Notes under the pieces: generated by a model
Told to the model about the DNA's origin: nothing
Databases searched by the model: none
Seen by the model: the letters and a program-made list of their open reading frames with translations, nothing else
Origin: a virus
Direction: 5' to 3' (one strand)
DNA length: 20,055 nucleotides
IMG/VR virus record: IMGVR_UViG_3300046616_000043
Location: 1-20,055 of that record
Translations under genes and position numbers: made by a program
In this document: one piece after another, positions 1-6,252 of the stretch
Layout of the letters: every line of letters starts with the position of its first letter
How positions within the stretch are numbered: the first letter of the stretch is position 1

Positions 1-36
1 ATAGGCTTCTTCGATATTCACTTCTGTGATCTTCAT
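1..36 (-). CDS. Start of an unknown protein, cut by the window edge
   Basis: Only the first 12 codons are inside the window (MKITEVNIEEAY); the frame is still open at base 1. An ATG at 36 follows a strong ribosome-binding site (GAGGAG, 7 bases before it) that overlaps the end of the preceding 59-residue gene. It is the second gene of the short operon led by the promoter at 265-298. Too little is visible to suggest a function. Confidence 0.6.
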   Translation of the reverse strand, partial: MKITEVNIEEAY

Positions 37-47
37 CTCATTTCTCC

Positions 48-227
48 TCAGAGCGATTCGACGTGGAGTGTGCAGTAGATGCCGTTGTCGTCGGGATTGC
101 AGTAGCCATTTTCGATCATGCGATCCATGTGACGGTTGGCCTTTTCCAGGGTGGCGAGTTCAGCTACAGACTCGACTTCGATTTTCTCGTTCTTCGAGTT
201 GTAGGTAGTTTCGATGATTGCAAACAT
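48..227 (-). CDS. Small unknown phage protein, 59 aa
   Basis: The reading begins MFAIIETTYNSKNEK and ends GIYCTLHVESL. The ATG at 227 sits 8 bases after the GGAG of the conserved leader (CCACGGAGACTTCAA) that follows the recurring minus-strand promoter at 265-298, which fixes the start. It is acidic, with two cysteines near the C-terminus (residues 43 and 52) and no membrane segment. As first gene behind an early-type promoter it is likely expressed soon after infection (inference). I do not recognise the family. The coding reading is convincing because start, leader and stop agree and the next gene begins 11 bases after the stop. Confidence 0.75.
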   Translation of the reverse strand: MFAIIETTYNSKNEKIEVESVAELATLEKANRHMDRMIENGYCNPDDNGIYCTLHVESL

Positions 228-264
228 TTGAAGTCTCCGTGGTTTGGTTTTGGTTTATGAATTC

Positions 265-298
265 AATCTAAACCAAACTTGAGGAAACGTAAACAAGA
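265..298 (-). promoter_or_regulatory. Early-type promoter of the recurring family
   Basis: On the minus strand TTTTCTTG precedes a -35 TTTACG (288-293), then 17 bases, then a -10 TAGATT (265-270). The leader that follows carries CCACGGAG before the ATG at 227. A 9-bp inverted repeat (TTTGGTTTA / TAAACCAAA) straddles the -10. The same layout recurs at seven or more other gaps. The boxes resemble host sigma70 sites. Confidence 0.72.
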
Positions 299-317
299 AA
301 ATTCAAGTTTCGGAAAC

Positions 318-593
318 TTAATGGACGCTGTCCGCCAGAACGACGTACCCACTCTTGACCATGTGATCGAGAAAAATCTCAGCTTCAGTCTGGACCGAAT
401 TAACTTCGTAGACAACCTTCGAAACAGTCGTGCACAAGTTCTCGATGTAGTAGACCTCAGAAATGCGACCGTTGAGAAGCCCGACGAAGTACATGTAGCT
501 GACCATGTACGAATCTTTGTCGCGACCTTCGATACTCTTTTTCCAGAGCTCGAGTCCGACTTCGATTAAGCCGAGTGCTTCTTCGTATCTCAT
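318..593 (-). CDS. Unknown phage protein, 91 aa
   Basis: Second gene of a two-gene operon behind the promoter at 884-917. I chose the ATG at 593 (MRYEEALGLIEVGLELWKKS) because a GGAG lies 6 bases upstream, just after the stop of the previous gene at 604; a longer upstream extension would overlap that gene. The sequence looks helical and acidic, ending SGYVVLADSVH. No motif, signal peptide or membrane segment is evident. A weak hairpin (305-319) followed by T-rich sequence overlaps the stop and might end transcription. Function unknown. Confidence 0.75.
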   Translation of the reverse strand: MRYEEALGLIEVGLELWKKSIEGRDKDSYMVSYMYFVGLLNGRISEVYYIENLCTTVSKVVYEVNSVQTEAEIFLDHMVKSGYVVLADSVH

Positions 594-603
594 TCTGGTC
601 TCC

Positions 604-852
604 TTATCGTATGACTGTGAACTTGGAACCATCCTTGAAGGTAAGGATGAAGCGATCGCATTCGAAGATCTGAGATTCTTTCAGTTCGAACTTGTATTCG
701 GACTTCAGAGCTTCGAAGATGTAGATGTTGAAGATGTCTGTGTCCGGAGTCTCGAATTCGTACTTCATGATCATGTCATGATAGTATGCGAGATCTGCAA
801 CGGTTGTCTTGGAACCGAAGATTTCAGAGGAATTGTCGATGATGATTTGCAT
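604..852 (-). CDS. Unknown phage protein, 82 aa
   Basis: First gene behind the promoter at 884-917; the ATG at 852 follows the conserved leader CCACGGAGAGTACA, which fixes the start. The protein starts MQIIIDNSSEIFGSKTTVAD and is rich in acidic and aromatic residues, with a probable beta-strand C-terminus (FILTFKDGSKFTVIR). It has no recognisable motif. The next gene starts 11 bases downstream with its own GGAG, so the two are probably co-transcribed. Likely an early host-interaction protein, by position only. Confidence 0.75.
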   Translation of the reverse strand: MQIIIDNSSEIFGSKTTVADLAYYHDMIMKYEFETPDTDIFNIYIFEALKSEYKFELKESQIFECDRFILTFKDGSKFTVIR

Positions 853-883
853 TGTACTCTCCGTGGTTTTTGTTTATGGAATC

Positions 884-917
884 AATCTATCAAACAGTTT
901 CGAAACTGTAAACAAGA
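884..917 (-). promoter_or_regulatory. Early-type promoter of the recurring family
   Basis: Minus strand: TTTTCTTG, -35 TTTACA (907-912), 17-base spacer, -10 TAGATT (884-889), then leader ATAAACAAAAACCACGGAG before the ATG at 852. This copy is closest to the sigma70 consensus. The spacer holds a perfect short palindrome, AGTTTCGAAACT. Confidence 0.75.
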
Positions 918-933
918 AAATGCACTAGACAGC

Positions 934-965
934 ACAAAAGAACAGAGGCTGGCGGGCCTCTGTTC
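934..965 (-). terminator. Rho-independent terminator (minus strand)
   Basis: A perfect 10-bp stem, GAACAGAGGC (940-949) and GCCTCTGTTC (956-965), encloses a 6-base loop. In the minus direction it is followed by CTTTTG. It ends the transcript of the 149-residue gene (994-1443) just before the promoter at 884-917 starts the next unit. Confidence 0.82.
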
Positions 966-993
966 TATGATCACTCAGAGTGAGATAATCAGG

Positions 994-1443
994 TTAGTGT
1001 TGCTTTGTTTCGACGATCTCGATTACACTCGTAATCCTTCGACGTGTACCTTGCTTGTTCGGAACTACCCAGACCGGGTCGATAACTTCTCGGTTCTTGA
1101 TAGTCCAGACATGGTTCCGGTTGGTGACGATGTACGTTTTACCTTCCGGAGCCGTTTTCAGGAACTCGTTTTCAGTGATGTGCTGATGCAGTTTGGAATC
1201 TCCGCCAGAATTGAGTTCTGCCATTTTGGAAACATCCTTGTGCTTCACACCGAGTTTCTTCAAAGTTTTCTTGATTTCGTCGGTGGAAAGTCCTCGTTTG
1301 GGGTTTTCCGAGACCTCCAGTACTGCCGAGAGAATTTCAGTTTCGTCTTTTCCAGTTGCCTTTCGGATGGCAATAGGAGCATCGATTCCTCTCGATTGTA
1401 CGAGGAGAGGAAACTCGGTCTTAACGATGGACAGTTCCTGCAT
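994..1443 (-). CDS. Unknown phage protein, 149 aa
   Basis: A monocistronic unit: promoter at 1492-1525, ATG at 1443 behind GGAG (8 bases), and a clear terminator at 934-965. The protein starts MQELSIVKTEFPLLVQSRGI. Its middle (about residues 35-70) reads like a helical region (ILSAVLEVSENPKRGLSTDE, then KKTLKKLGVKHKDVSKMAEL), compatible with a winged-helix or other DNA-binding fold. The C-terminal part (about 95-145) looks beta-rich (TYIVTNRNHVWTIKNREVI). I do not recognise the family; the helix reading is inference. Its separate promoter and terminator suggest individually tuned expression. Confidence 0.8.
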   Translation of the reverse strand: MQELSIVKTEFPLLVQSRGIDAPIAIRKATGKDETEILSAVLEVSENPKRGLSTDEIKKTLKKLGVKHKDVSKMAELNSGGDSKLHQHITENEFLKTAPEGKTYIVTNRNHVWTIKNREVIDPVWVVPNKQGTRRRITSVIEIVETKQH

Positions 1444-1491
1444 GTTACTTCTCCTGTTTTTTATCTCGACATCTTATTTGTCGATAATTGA

Positions 1492-1525
1492 TAAATAAAT
1501 CAAACGCCCTCATACGTAAACAATA
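1492..1525 (-). promoter_or_regulatory. Divergent member of the recurring promoter family
   Basis: Minus strand: TTATTGTTTACG with -35 TTTACG (1515-1520), 17-base spacer containing GCGTTTGATT, and a weaker -10 TATTTA (1492-1497). The transcript leader holds a small hairpin (TCGACA / TGTCGA at 1466-1484) and AACAGGAGAAGTAAC before the ATG at 1443 instead of the usual CCACGGAG leader. Bases 1444-1547 hold nothing else apart from the unassigned upstream region of the plus-strand gene. Confidence 0.55.
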
Positions 1526-1547
1526 AAAGTTTCAACTGGTACTACAG

Positions 1548-2000
1548 ATGTCCCAAGTTTCAAATCTATTCGATTCAGTATTCGATATTCGCGAAGAAGC
1601 TGCTACAGATGTACTAGCGAACCTTTCCAGACGAGACGTTTACGGAGTAGTCTCTAGTACAGGAGAATTCGTTACCAATCCTGTTCCTTACTCTTTCGCA
1701 CTCAGTCAGTTGAAGACTAAGTACGACATCATTGACCCACCTGAGCGTAGTCCTTTCTACAACCTCGAGAACGTTGAAACACGTCTGATACACACAGACC
1801 AGCGACTCGTGAAGCATGACAAAGTTCGAAACATCGTCTTGAACTATGCATCTATCACGAAACCAATTCTTGTCGCTAGATTTGAGGAGCATCCGTTTTT
1901 CCTGGTTCTCAACGGAAATCATCGTCTTTCCTCTGCTTACCTTCTGAAGCAAGATATGGTGTCTGCTTACGTAATCGACATCAGGGTAAGCTTTCTATAA
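1548..2000 (+). CDS. ParB/sulfiredoxin-like domain protein, 150 aa
   Basis: This is the only convincing gene on the plus strand. The second half contains PFFLVLNGNHRLSSAYLLKQ (about residues 116-135). It matches the G-x-HR-x3-A signature of the ParB/sulfiredoxin fold, found in ParB partition proteins and in phage ParB-like nucleases and kinases, preceded by a beta-strand and a charged helix as expected. The rest (residues 1-100) is not recognised. At 150 aa it is too short for a full ParB; no partner ParA or parS repeat is nearby, so partitioning is unlikely. No good ribosome-binding site precedes the ATG at 1548, so the exact start and expression level are uncertain. It is divergent from the 149-aa gene and convergent with the minus-strand operon ending at 2048. 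The opposite-strand reading has shadow-like composition. Confidence 0.7.
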   Translation: MSQVSNLFDSVFDIREEAATDVLANLSRRDVYGVVSSTGEFVTNPVPYSFALSQLKTKYDIIDPPERSPFYNLENVETRLIHTDQRLVKHDKVRNIVLNYASITKPILVARFEEHPFFLVLNGNHRLSSAYLLKQDMVSAYVIDIRVSFL

Positions 2001-2002
2001 TG

Positions 2003-2036
2003 AAAGTATCACCTCTGATGCCGATAGTAAACAAAG
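2003..2036 (-). promoter_or_regulatory. Possible family promoter directed antisense to the ParB-like gene
   Basis: Minus strand: CTTTGTTTACT with -35 TTTACT (2026-2031), 17-base spacer, weak -10 TACTTT (2003-2008). The upstream part matches the recurring TTTCTTGTTTAC block, but the CCACGGAG leader is missing and no minus-strand gene starts downstream before 1443. If active, it would make RNA antisense to 1548-2000. Confidence 0.33.
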
Positions 2037-2047
2037 ATGATTAATCC

Positions 2048-2284
2048 TTATGAATTATCATCTGCTCGTTTCTTGGCTTCCTCGTAGCCGATCCACGTAT
2101 TGACGCCTCTCCACTCGAGAGCAGTGAGAAGAGCATCACGCTTCAGAAGACGCGTGTAGTCTTCGAACGGAAGAGTGACGTTGTTGAAAGGAGCGTCAAC
2201 TTCCAGCGTCAGTTCGAACGATTCGTCGATCGTAGCGAAGAGAACTTCACCTGGTGCAGGAATGTACGGTTTCTTCTCAGTCAT
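2048..2284 (-). CDS. Unknown phage protein, 78 aa
   Basis: Last gene of the operon running from the glycosyltransferase. Its ATG at 2284 overlaps the end of the GapR gene by 8 bases (ATGACTGA), so the two are translationally coupled. It begins [20 protein letters not shown] and ends [20 protein letters not shown]. The first half looks beta-rich with a helical C-terminal tail. No known motif. Co-expression with GapR hints at a DNA-related role but does not show one. Confidence 0.78.
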   Translation of the reverse strand: MTEKKPYIPAPGEVLFATIDESFELTLEVDAPFNNVTLPFEDYTRLLKRDALLTALEWRGVNTWIGYEEAKKRADDNS

Positions 2285-2537
2285 CGATCGGGTCCTTAGC
2301 GATCATGCCGAGAGCAGCGAGATACGTGTCGAGGATTGCTTCCTCTTCCATGCGCTCCTGCTCGTCCTTCTTGCGGATGTTGATCACCTTCTTCAGGATC
2401 TTGGTATCGAAGCCGTTTCCTTTGGCATCGCCGTATACGTCCTTGATGTCATTGCCGATCGTCTTCTTCTCTTCTTCGAGACGCTCGATACGCTCGATGA
2501 AGCCGCGCAGTTGATCGCGTGTTACACTGTCAGTCAT
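2277..2537 (-). CDS. gapR: GapR-like DNA-binding protein (DUF2312)
   Basis: The 86-residue protein is nearly all helix and follows the GapR/DUF2312 pattern: [17 protein letters not shown] (about residues 9-25), then [20 protein letters not shown] (31-50), then the [14 protein letters not shown] helix and a C-terminal YLAALGM. In Caulobacter GapR is a nucleoid-associated protein that forms tetramers around overtwisted, AT-rich DNA and helps replication and transcription run ahead of positive supercoils. The length equals that of the bacterial family, so it appears complete. The start is set by AAGGAG 7 bases before the ATG at 2537. It overlaps the next gene by 8 bases. The family is essentially alphaproteobacterial, so the gene was probably acquired from such a host; the phage may use it on its own replicating DNA or to compete with host GapR (inference). 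Confidence 0.9.
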   Translation of the reverse strand: MTDSVTRDQLRGFIERIERLEEEKKTIGNDIKDVYGDAKGNGFDTKILKKVINIRKKDEQERMEEEAILDTYLAALGMIAKDPIDD

Positions 2538-2549
2538 TCGTATTCTCCT

Positions 2550-3062
2550 TTAGAAAGACCAGAACTTCCTGTCCTGGTATACGGCAGATCCGTAACGATC
2601 ATAGCCGCTGATTATCTCGAGAACTTTCGCTATGATAAGCTTCTTCCCGAGAACGTATTCATGATGCTCTGTGACGACTTTCAGCGTCCAGATGAAGTTT
2701 TCGTTTCCTTTTCGTACTACCTCTTTGGCACCGTTCTTGATGTCTTTGGCAAGAATGCCTACAGCATTGCCAGAGACTGCGTGGATGTAGTACGGAATGT
2801 TCGTCATGAAGACGGCATTCTTCTCATTGCAAAACAGATTGAAAGAGACGAATGCTCCTTCGACATCGATGTTGTGCGTGGAAAGACTGCTGATGAGGAT
2901 CTGACGATCGTATCCGTCGTCGAGAACGTAGACCTGCTGAGGAACAGAAGAAAACGTTTCCTTCACTCTTTGAGTCAACGCGTCGACAACAGGATCTCGA
3001 TTGTCGAGTTCCTCTTTTCTATTCGTCCTAAACTTCTCGATAAGCGATGCAAAGAATTTCAT
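2550..3062 (-). CDS. Unknown phage protein, 170 aa
   Basis: It starts MKFFASLIEKFRTNRKEELD behind AAGGA (6 bases before the ATG at 3062), 9 bases after the glycosyltransferase stop, and ends RYGSAVYQDRKFWSF. A helical N-terminus is followed by alternating beta-like stretches (QVYVLDDGYDRQILISSL; NAVFMTNIPYYIHAVSG; FIWTLKVVTEHHEYVLGKK). No transmembrane segment or catalytic motif is recognised. It lies between the glycosyltransferase and GapR in one operon, so a role on modified or replicating DNA is conceivable but unsupported. Confidence 0.78.
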   Translation of the reverse strand: MKFFASLIEKFRTNRKEELDNRDPVVDALTQRVKETFSSVPQQVYVLDDGYDRQILISSLSTHNIDVEGAFVSFNLFCNEKNAVFMTNIPYYIHAVSGNAVGILAKDIKNGAKEVVRKGNENFIWTLKVVTEHHEYVLGKKLIIAKVLEIISGYDRYGSAVYQDRKFWSF

Positions 3063-3071
3063 GACGGTTCC

Positions 3072-4259
3072 TTAGAAAATGTCTAGCTTTTGTTTCTTGC
3101 TCGTCTGCGGTACAAGAGACATGAACTCGTTGTACCAGGCTTCGTGCGACAGAGCGGTTCGTGCTATGTGAGCTATATCTTCACGTTCAGCCAACGTGTC
3201 GAACGAATGTCGTTTGACATCGTCCTTTATTCGTTCAGCGAGATCTGGAGCATCTATCGGAATGCTGTCAGAAAGGTAGATGTTCGTCTTCTCGAGGATC
3301 CGATTAGCGAACGTCCATGCAGCATTCGGTTCTGTTTCTGATAGACCGATCGTAATCGGAAGAGAACCGAGACACATCATTTCATAGTTGAAGATGCCTA
3401 CCGTCTCGTGCAGGTAGGCCATGATGTGACATCCGGCTCTCCGCATCACGTCGATAGTTTGACCTCGTGTCAGATTGAAATGAGTTTCTGTAGTCTTGGA
3501 CTCTCTGAGCTGATCCCAGATCTTCGGATGATTGCCTGATACGATAGCAGTCATCGGTATGCCTAGCTTGTCGATCTTGTGGATGTTCTTGCCGGTGAAC
3601 TTCGGATCGTATCGTCCAACCATCAGAGGAAGTCCGTCGGAAGGTTTGATCTCCGAAGTCAGGAACTTCTCATCCAGAGGAGCATTGACGAACTGATAGA
3701 CTGACGTGATCGGTTCTTCCAGGAGATGCCAGTACTTGTCGTCCTTTGTCCTTGTCATGAAGTCTTTGGCGAGTTCTCGTTGAAGCTTCTCTGCGAAGTA
3801 GCTGTTGTAGACAGTTCCGCCTCGCTTGATCACCTTCGACAGACCACGTAGACGCATGACTGCGTACATGGCATTCTGATTGACTTCGTGTACGTGATGG
3901 ATCGTAGGAAATTCGAGAGCGAATTCCGAAGACGTACCAGGAGAAGGAATGTGACTCCAGACCAGATCAGGTTCGATCCGATGCAAGCATGACATCACAT
4001 TCTTGTAGTAAGATCTCGTGAGGTTCATTCTCGCCTGTTTCGAGTCGAGTTGTTCCACTGTAGCAGTTACGAGACTGTGAACGTTGACGCTCTTTCTCCA
4101 GTCTTCGTGTGCAAAGCCAGCGCAGATGACGTGGATCTCGTGGCCGTACTTCTGGAGAATAGGAATTGCTTTCACGACGATAGCGTCTAGTCCGTTGGTA
4201 ACCCTGGTCGGGTCAGCCAACGTCGGCGTGAAATGGGAAGTGACGATAGCAATTTTCAT
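3072..4259 (-). CDS. GT-B glycosyltransferase, possibly DNA-modifying, with clamp-binding-like tail
   Basis: A 395-residue protein with the two-domain GT-B layout. The N-terminal Rossmann strand is MKIAIVTSHFTP, with the KYGHEIHVICAG turn at about 38-49. The C-terminal nucleotide-sugar domain begins near 212 (LMVGRYDPKFTGKNI) and carries HETVGIFNYEMMCLGSLPIT at 284-303, the GT4-type E-x7-E/G-x-P-I signature. No signal peptide or membrane segment, so it is cytoplasmic. The last residues are KKQKLDIF, matching the LDIF end of this phage's polymerase. T4 phages use glycosyltransferases to sugar-coat hydroxymethylcytosine; this enzyme could do a similar job on a modified base, though no base-modification enzyme is visible here. 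Capsule or LPS modification is the alternative. The ATG at 4259 follows AAGG by 7 bases. There is no family-type promoter upstream. Confidence 0.85.
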   Translation of the reverse strand: MKIAIVTSHFTPTLADPTRVTNGLDAIVVKAIPILQKYGHEIHVICAGFAHEDWRKSVNVHSLVTATVEQLDSKQARMNLTRSYYKNVMSCLHRIEPDLVWSHIPSPGTSSEFALEFPTIHHVHEVNQNAMYAVMRLRGLSKVIKRGGTVYNSYFAEKLQRELAKDFMTRTKDDKYWHLLEEPITSVYQFVNAPLDEKFLTSEIKPSDGLPLMVGRYDPKFTGKNIHKIDKLGIPMTAIVSGNHPKIWDQLRESKTTETHFNLTRGQTIDVMRRAGCHIMAYLHETVGIFNYEMMCLGSLPITIGLSETEPNAAWTFANRILEKTNIYLSDSIPIDAPDLAERIKDDVKRHSFDTLAEREDIAHIARTALSHEAWYNEFMSLVPQTSKKQKLDIF

Positions 4260-4302
4260 GAACAGACCTTATCACAAATTCGTCAAATGAGAAACGTTAA
4301 AG

Positions 4303-4593
4303 TCAGACAACGATCCTGTTGTCGCGATTTTCGACTACGAGCCGTTCGAGAACCAACGTATAACTGTAGTGGAAAATCTCGTGTGTGAAATCAGGATCCA
4401 ACTCGAACTTGTCGCAGTCGTTGATCAAGCCCTTGGTATTCAGATAATCGTAGACGATCTGAGAAACAAGACTATGAGGAATTGTCAGAGTGTCCTGGAC
4501 TACTTCCTTCGTCACGAGGATCTCTCGTTCGCGAGTTTCGGACTGAGTCCATTCAATGCCGTTATCGAACTTTCTGATAGGTCTGTTACCCAT
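4303..4593 (-). CDS. Unknown phage protein, 96 aa
   Basis: It begins MGNRPIRKFDNGIEWTQSET and ends VLERLVVENRDNRIVV. The middle is helical (VQDTLTIPHSLVSQIVYDYL). Only a weak ribosome-binding site (GAAAG) precedes the ATG at 4593. The 73-base gap upstream contains the palindrome TTGAACGTTCAA. No known motif; acidic overall. It lies 43 bases before the glycosyltransferase and may share its transcript. Confidence 0.68.
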   Translation of the reverse strand: MGNRPIRKFDNGIEWTQSETREREILVTKEVVQDTLTIPHSLVSQIVYDYLNTKGLINDCDKFELDPDFTHEIFHYSYTLVLERLVVENRDNRIVV

Positions 4594-4638
4594 TGGACGA
4601 CTTTCGTTTGAGTTACTTCTTATGTATTACTAACAAAA

Positions 4639-4650
4639 TTGAACGTTCAA
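4639..4650. promoter_or_regulatory. 12-base perfect palindrome in a promoter-like gap
   Basis: TTGAACGTTCAA is fully self-complementary. On the minus strand it is followed by TTTTGTTAGTAATACAT, which gives a -35-like TTGAAC and -10-like sequence 17-18 bases apart, before the gene at 4593. The AACGTT core recurs upstream of the glycosyltransferase (4293-4298) and the polymerase (16439-16444). It could be an operator or a middle promoter element. Confidence 0.3.
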
Positions 4651-4666
4651 GAGAAACTGATTTGAC

Positions 4667-4915
4667 TCAAGTTTGGACACATTCTACACAGACAGGGATG
4701 AGTTTGCCTGTATCTGCTTCTTCACTATTGAAGAACCACCAGTTGCATTTGTCGCAATTGAATGCGTTGTCGTCGAGCTCTCTGAGGAATTCGATATCGT
4801 CTTCAGCGTCTTCCATATCCCACTGAGCCAACGCTTTTTCTAACGAGTCGCATGTTCCTTCGAGAAACTCTGCGATTTGTTTGGCGGTTCTCAGGTAATC
4901 TCTCTTGTAGCTCAT
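4667..4915 (-). CDS. Small zinc-binding-type protein, 82 aa
   Basis: The N-terminal half is helical and acidic (KQIAEFLEGTCDSLEKALAQ at about residues 12-31). The C-terminus has two cysteine pairs, CDKC and CVEC, separated by a short WWFFNSEEADTG-type linker, the layout of a small treble-clef or zinc-ribbon finger. This suggests a protein-protein or nucleic-acid contact module, but no partner is visible. The ATG at 4915 has only a weak GAAAG upstream. The 81-base gap before it holds a hairpin (4964-4985) rather than a family-type promoter. Family not recognised. Confidence 0.72.
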   Translation of the reverse strand: MSYKRDYLRTAKQIAEFLEGTCDSLEKALAQWDMEDAEDDIEFLRELDDNAFNCDKCNWWFFNSEEADTGKLIPVCVECVQT

Positions 4916-4963
4916 GAGTTCTTTCAGATTGACACAGTTGAAGGGTGGTAGCTTTCTAGAACT

Positions 4964-4985
4964 CCGATTAATAATCTATAATCGG
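4964..4985. other. Hairpin-forming inverted repeat in a gene gap
   Basis: CCGATTA (4964-4970) and TAATCGG (4979-4985) form a perfect 7-bp stem around an 8-base AT-rich loop. There is no T-run, so it is a poor terminator. On the minus strand the loop contains TATAGATT, the same -10 as the recurring promoters, but no -35 at a proper distance. It sits in the 81-base gap between two minus-strand genes. Confidence 0.4.
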
Positions 4986-4996
4986 AAAGAGAATGG

Positions 4997-5407
4997 TCAC
5001 TGCCCGTTCCACCTGATGGCGATGTCAGCTGCAGTTTTGCCGTCTCGCTTGCAATCTTTCAGAACCCACTGACACAGTTTGTAAGCGAATTGCGAATTGG
5101 GTTCATCACGTGGATGATACTGATCGTAGTTCGATTGACGATAACGTTCGAGATAACCATCTTCGAAAAGCTGCTTGAGAACACGTCGGAGATTGATAGA
5201 CGAGCGAACATGGTTCGAATCCGGCTTACGCGGAGGAAACAATTCCTGGAATGCAGCGACGAAATCGAGATCATCGTCGTACGTAGTGCATCCGCTCAGT
5301 GACGGAGTCGAGTACGTTCCATCGCCGTACGTACCTGCGCTACGCTTAAGGAGATAGTCGAAAACGAACTCGGCTTGTTTTGTCTTCTTGGATTTGATTT
5401 CGATCAT
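4997..5407 (-). CDS. Unknown phage protein, possibly winged-helix, 136 aa
   Basis: It starts MIEIKSKKTKQAEFVFDYLL behind AAGGA (8 bases) and overlaps the preceding gene by ATGA. Residues about 65-90 read SSINLRRVLKQLFEDGYLER, the helix-turn-helix-then-wing pattern common in small DNA-binding regulators, preceded by a helix (KQAEFVFDYLLKRS). A glycine/serine/threonine-rich stretch (about 25-45) may be a loop. It is the last gene of the operon from the promoter at 6253-6288. The winged-helix reading is inference; no family was recognised. Confidence 0.75.
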   Translation of the reverse strand: MIEIKSKKTKQAEFVFDYLLKRSAGTYGDGTYSTPSLSGCTTYDDDLDFVAAFQELFPPRKPDSNHVRSSINLRRVLKQLFEDGYLERYRQSNYDQYHPRDEPNSQFAYKLCQWVLKDCKRDGKTAADIAIRWNGQ

Positions 5408-5646
5408 TTCGGATGTCCTTCGTGAAGATCGAGATCGCCTCGATTACGCCAGTTCTCGACTGAGTCGGGATGATCGGAGCAATCGACGAACTCACCACCC
5501 CAGCAGGCAACTGAAATTGGGATAATCGGCCAGGATCCATCATCGATCATGACCATGGCGATCTTCTTCGTCGATCCATCCTTCATGGTCACTTTGCCGT
5601 AGACGAGACCTGTTACTCCGTCGAACTTCTCTCTCACTGGCTTCAT
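5404..5646 (-). CDS. Unknown phage protein, 80 aa
   Basis: I chose the ATG at 5646 (MKPVREKFDGVTGLVYGKVT), one base after the stop of the previous gene; the longer in-frame extension upstream would overlap that gene entirely and has no ribosome-binding site. The sequence suggests a small beta-barrel-like fold with alternating strands (TGLVYGKVTMKDGSTKKIA) and ends RNRGDLDLHEGHPK. Function unknown. It overlaps the next gene by ATGA. Confidence 0.72.
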   Translation of the reverse strand: MKPVREKFDGVTGLVYGKVTMKDGSTKKIAMVMIDDGSWPIIPISVACWGGEFVDCSDHPDSVENWRNRGDLDLHEGHPK

Positions 5647-5647
5647 T

Positions 5648-5875
5648 TCATTCGTCCCATTCGAAGTAGACATCGGTCTTGATGGAGAAGCTAGGAGCAG
5701 AGATGTTTTTGAAGCCTCGTCTCTCCAGCTCACTCACGATGTTATGTCGAAAACTGTCGTCGTGGTAGATGCGCATGTATGCACCATTTCCTTGACGATG
5801 ATTTTGAACAGCATATTCGATTCTCTCGTCGAGATCGTTCTGGCCGCTCTTTCGAGCGTCGTCAGCGGTAAACAT
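5648..5875 (-). CDS. Unknown phage protein, 75 aa
   Basis: It begins MFTADDARKSGQNDLDERIE with AAGGAG 10 bases before the ATG at 5875. The first 50 residues are helical, followed by a RRGFKNISAPSF turn and a strand ending TDVYFEWDE. This resembles many small phage proteins that pair a helix with a short beta-hairpin, but I cannot name a family. Middle gene of the operon behind the promoter at 6253-6288. Confidence 0.75.
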   Translation of the reverse strand: MFTADDARKSGQNDLDERIEYAVQNHRQGNGAYMRIYHDDSFRHNIVSELERRGFKNISAPSFSIKTDVYFEWDE

Positions 5876-5880
5876 CGTCT

Positions 5881-6219
5881 TTATTCTCCTTTGACTTCTT
5901 CAATCTTGGCGATCACTTCGTCGCAGTTGTCATTGAACTGATCGATATCGAACGAAGAAGCGATGGAGTCGATCATACCGTAGACTTCCTGAATTCCGTC
6001 GATTTCGTCCTGGTGTTCGGAACCGTTATCGCCTTCTTTCCAGCGTTCGGATTTCTCGTCGAAGTAGTCCTGATGGAAGCTCTGGATCTCTTCGACGGAG
6101 TCTCGCATAGCTTCGAGCTTCTGGGAGAAATCTCTGATGATCGCTTCGGCTTTCGCTTTGAAAGCGATGATCTCGTCCTGGATGCCGTTGAGTTGCTTAC
6201 GATGATTTCTGTGTTTCAT
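5881..6219 (-). CDS. Predicted coiled-coil protein, 112 aa
   Basis: First gene after the promoter at 6253-6288; the conserved leader CCACGGAGACTTCGAA sets the ATG at 6219. The protein is strongly charged and helical throughout, with heptad-like spacing in KQLNGIQDEIIAFKAKAEAI (about residues 8-27) and SQKLEAMRDSVEEIQSFHQ (32-50). A C-terminal helix ends EVIAKIEEVKGE. No membrane segment. Probably an oligomeric or antagonist-type early protein; function not known. Confidence 0.77.
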   Translation of the reverse strand: MKHRNHRKQLNGIQDEIIAFKAKAEAIIRDFSQKLEAMRDSVEEIQSFHQDYFDEKSERWKEGDNGSEHQDEIDGIQEVYGMIDSIASSFDIDQFNDNCDEVIAKIEEVKGE

Positions 6220-6252
6220 TTCGAAGTCTCCGTGGTTTGTGGTTATAGAATC

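Noticed and set aside
505-1491. Long plus-strand open frame of 328 codons opposite four minus-strand features
   Set aside because: It runs through the terminator and promoter gaps, has no ribosome-binding site or domain, and has the Ser/Phe/Asp/Leu-rich composition of antisense readings. The minus-strand genes opposite it have proper starts, overlaps and promoters.
2175-3086. Plus-strand open frame of 303 codons
   Set aside because: Antisense to GapR and two coupled genes; GapR is a clear family match on the minus strand, so this frame is a shadow.
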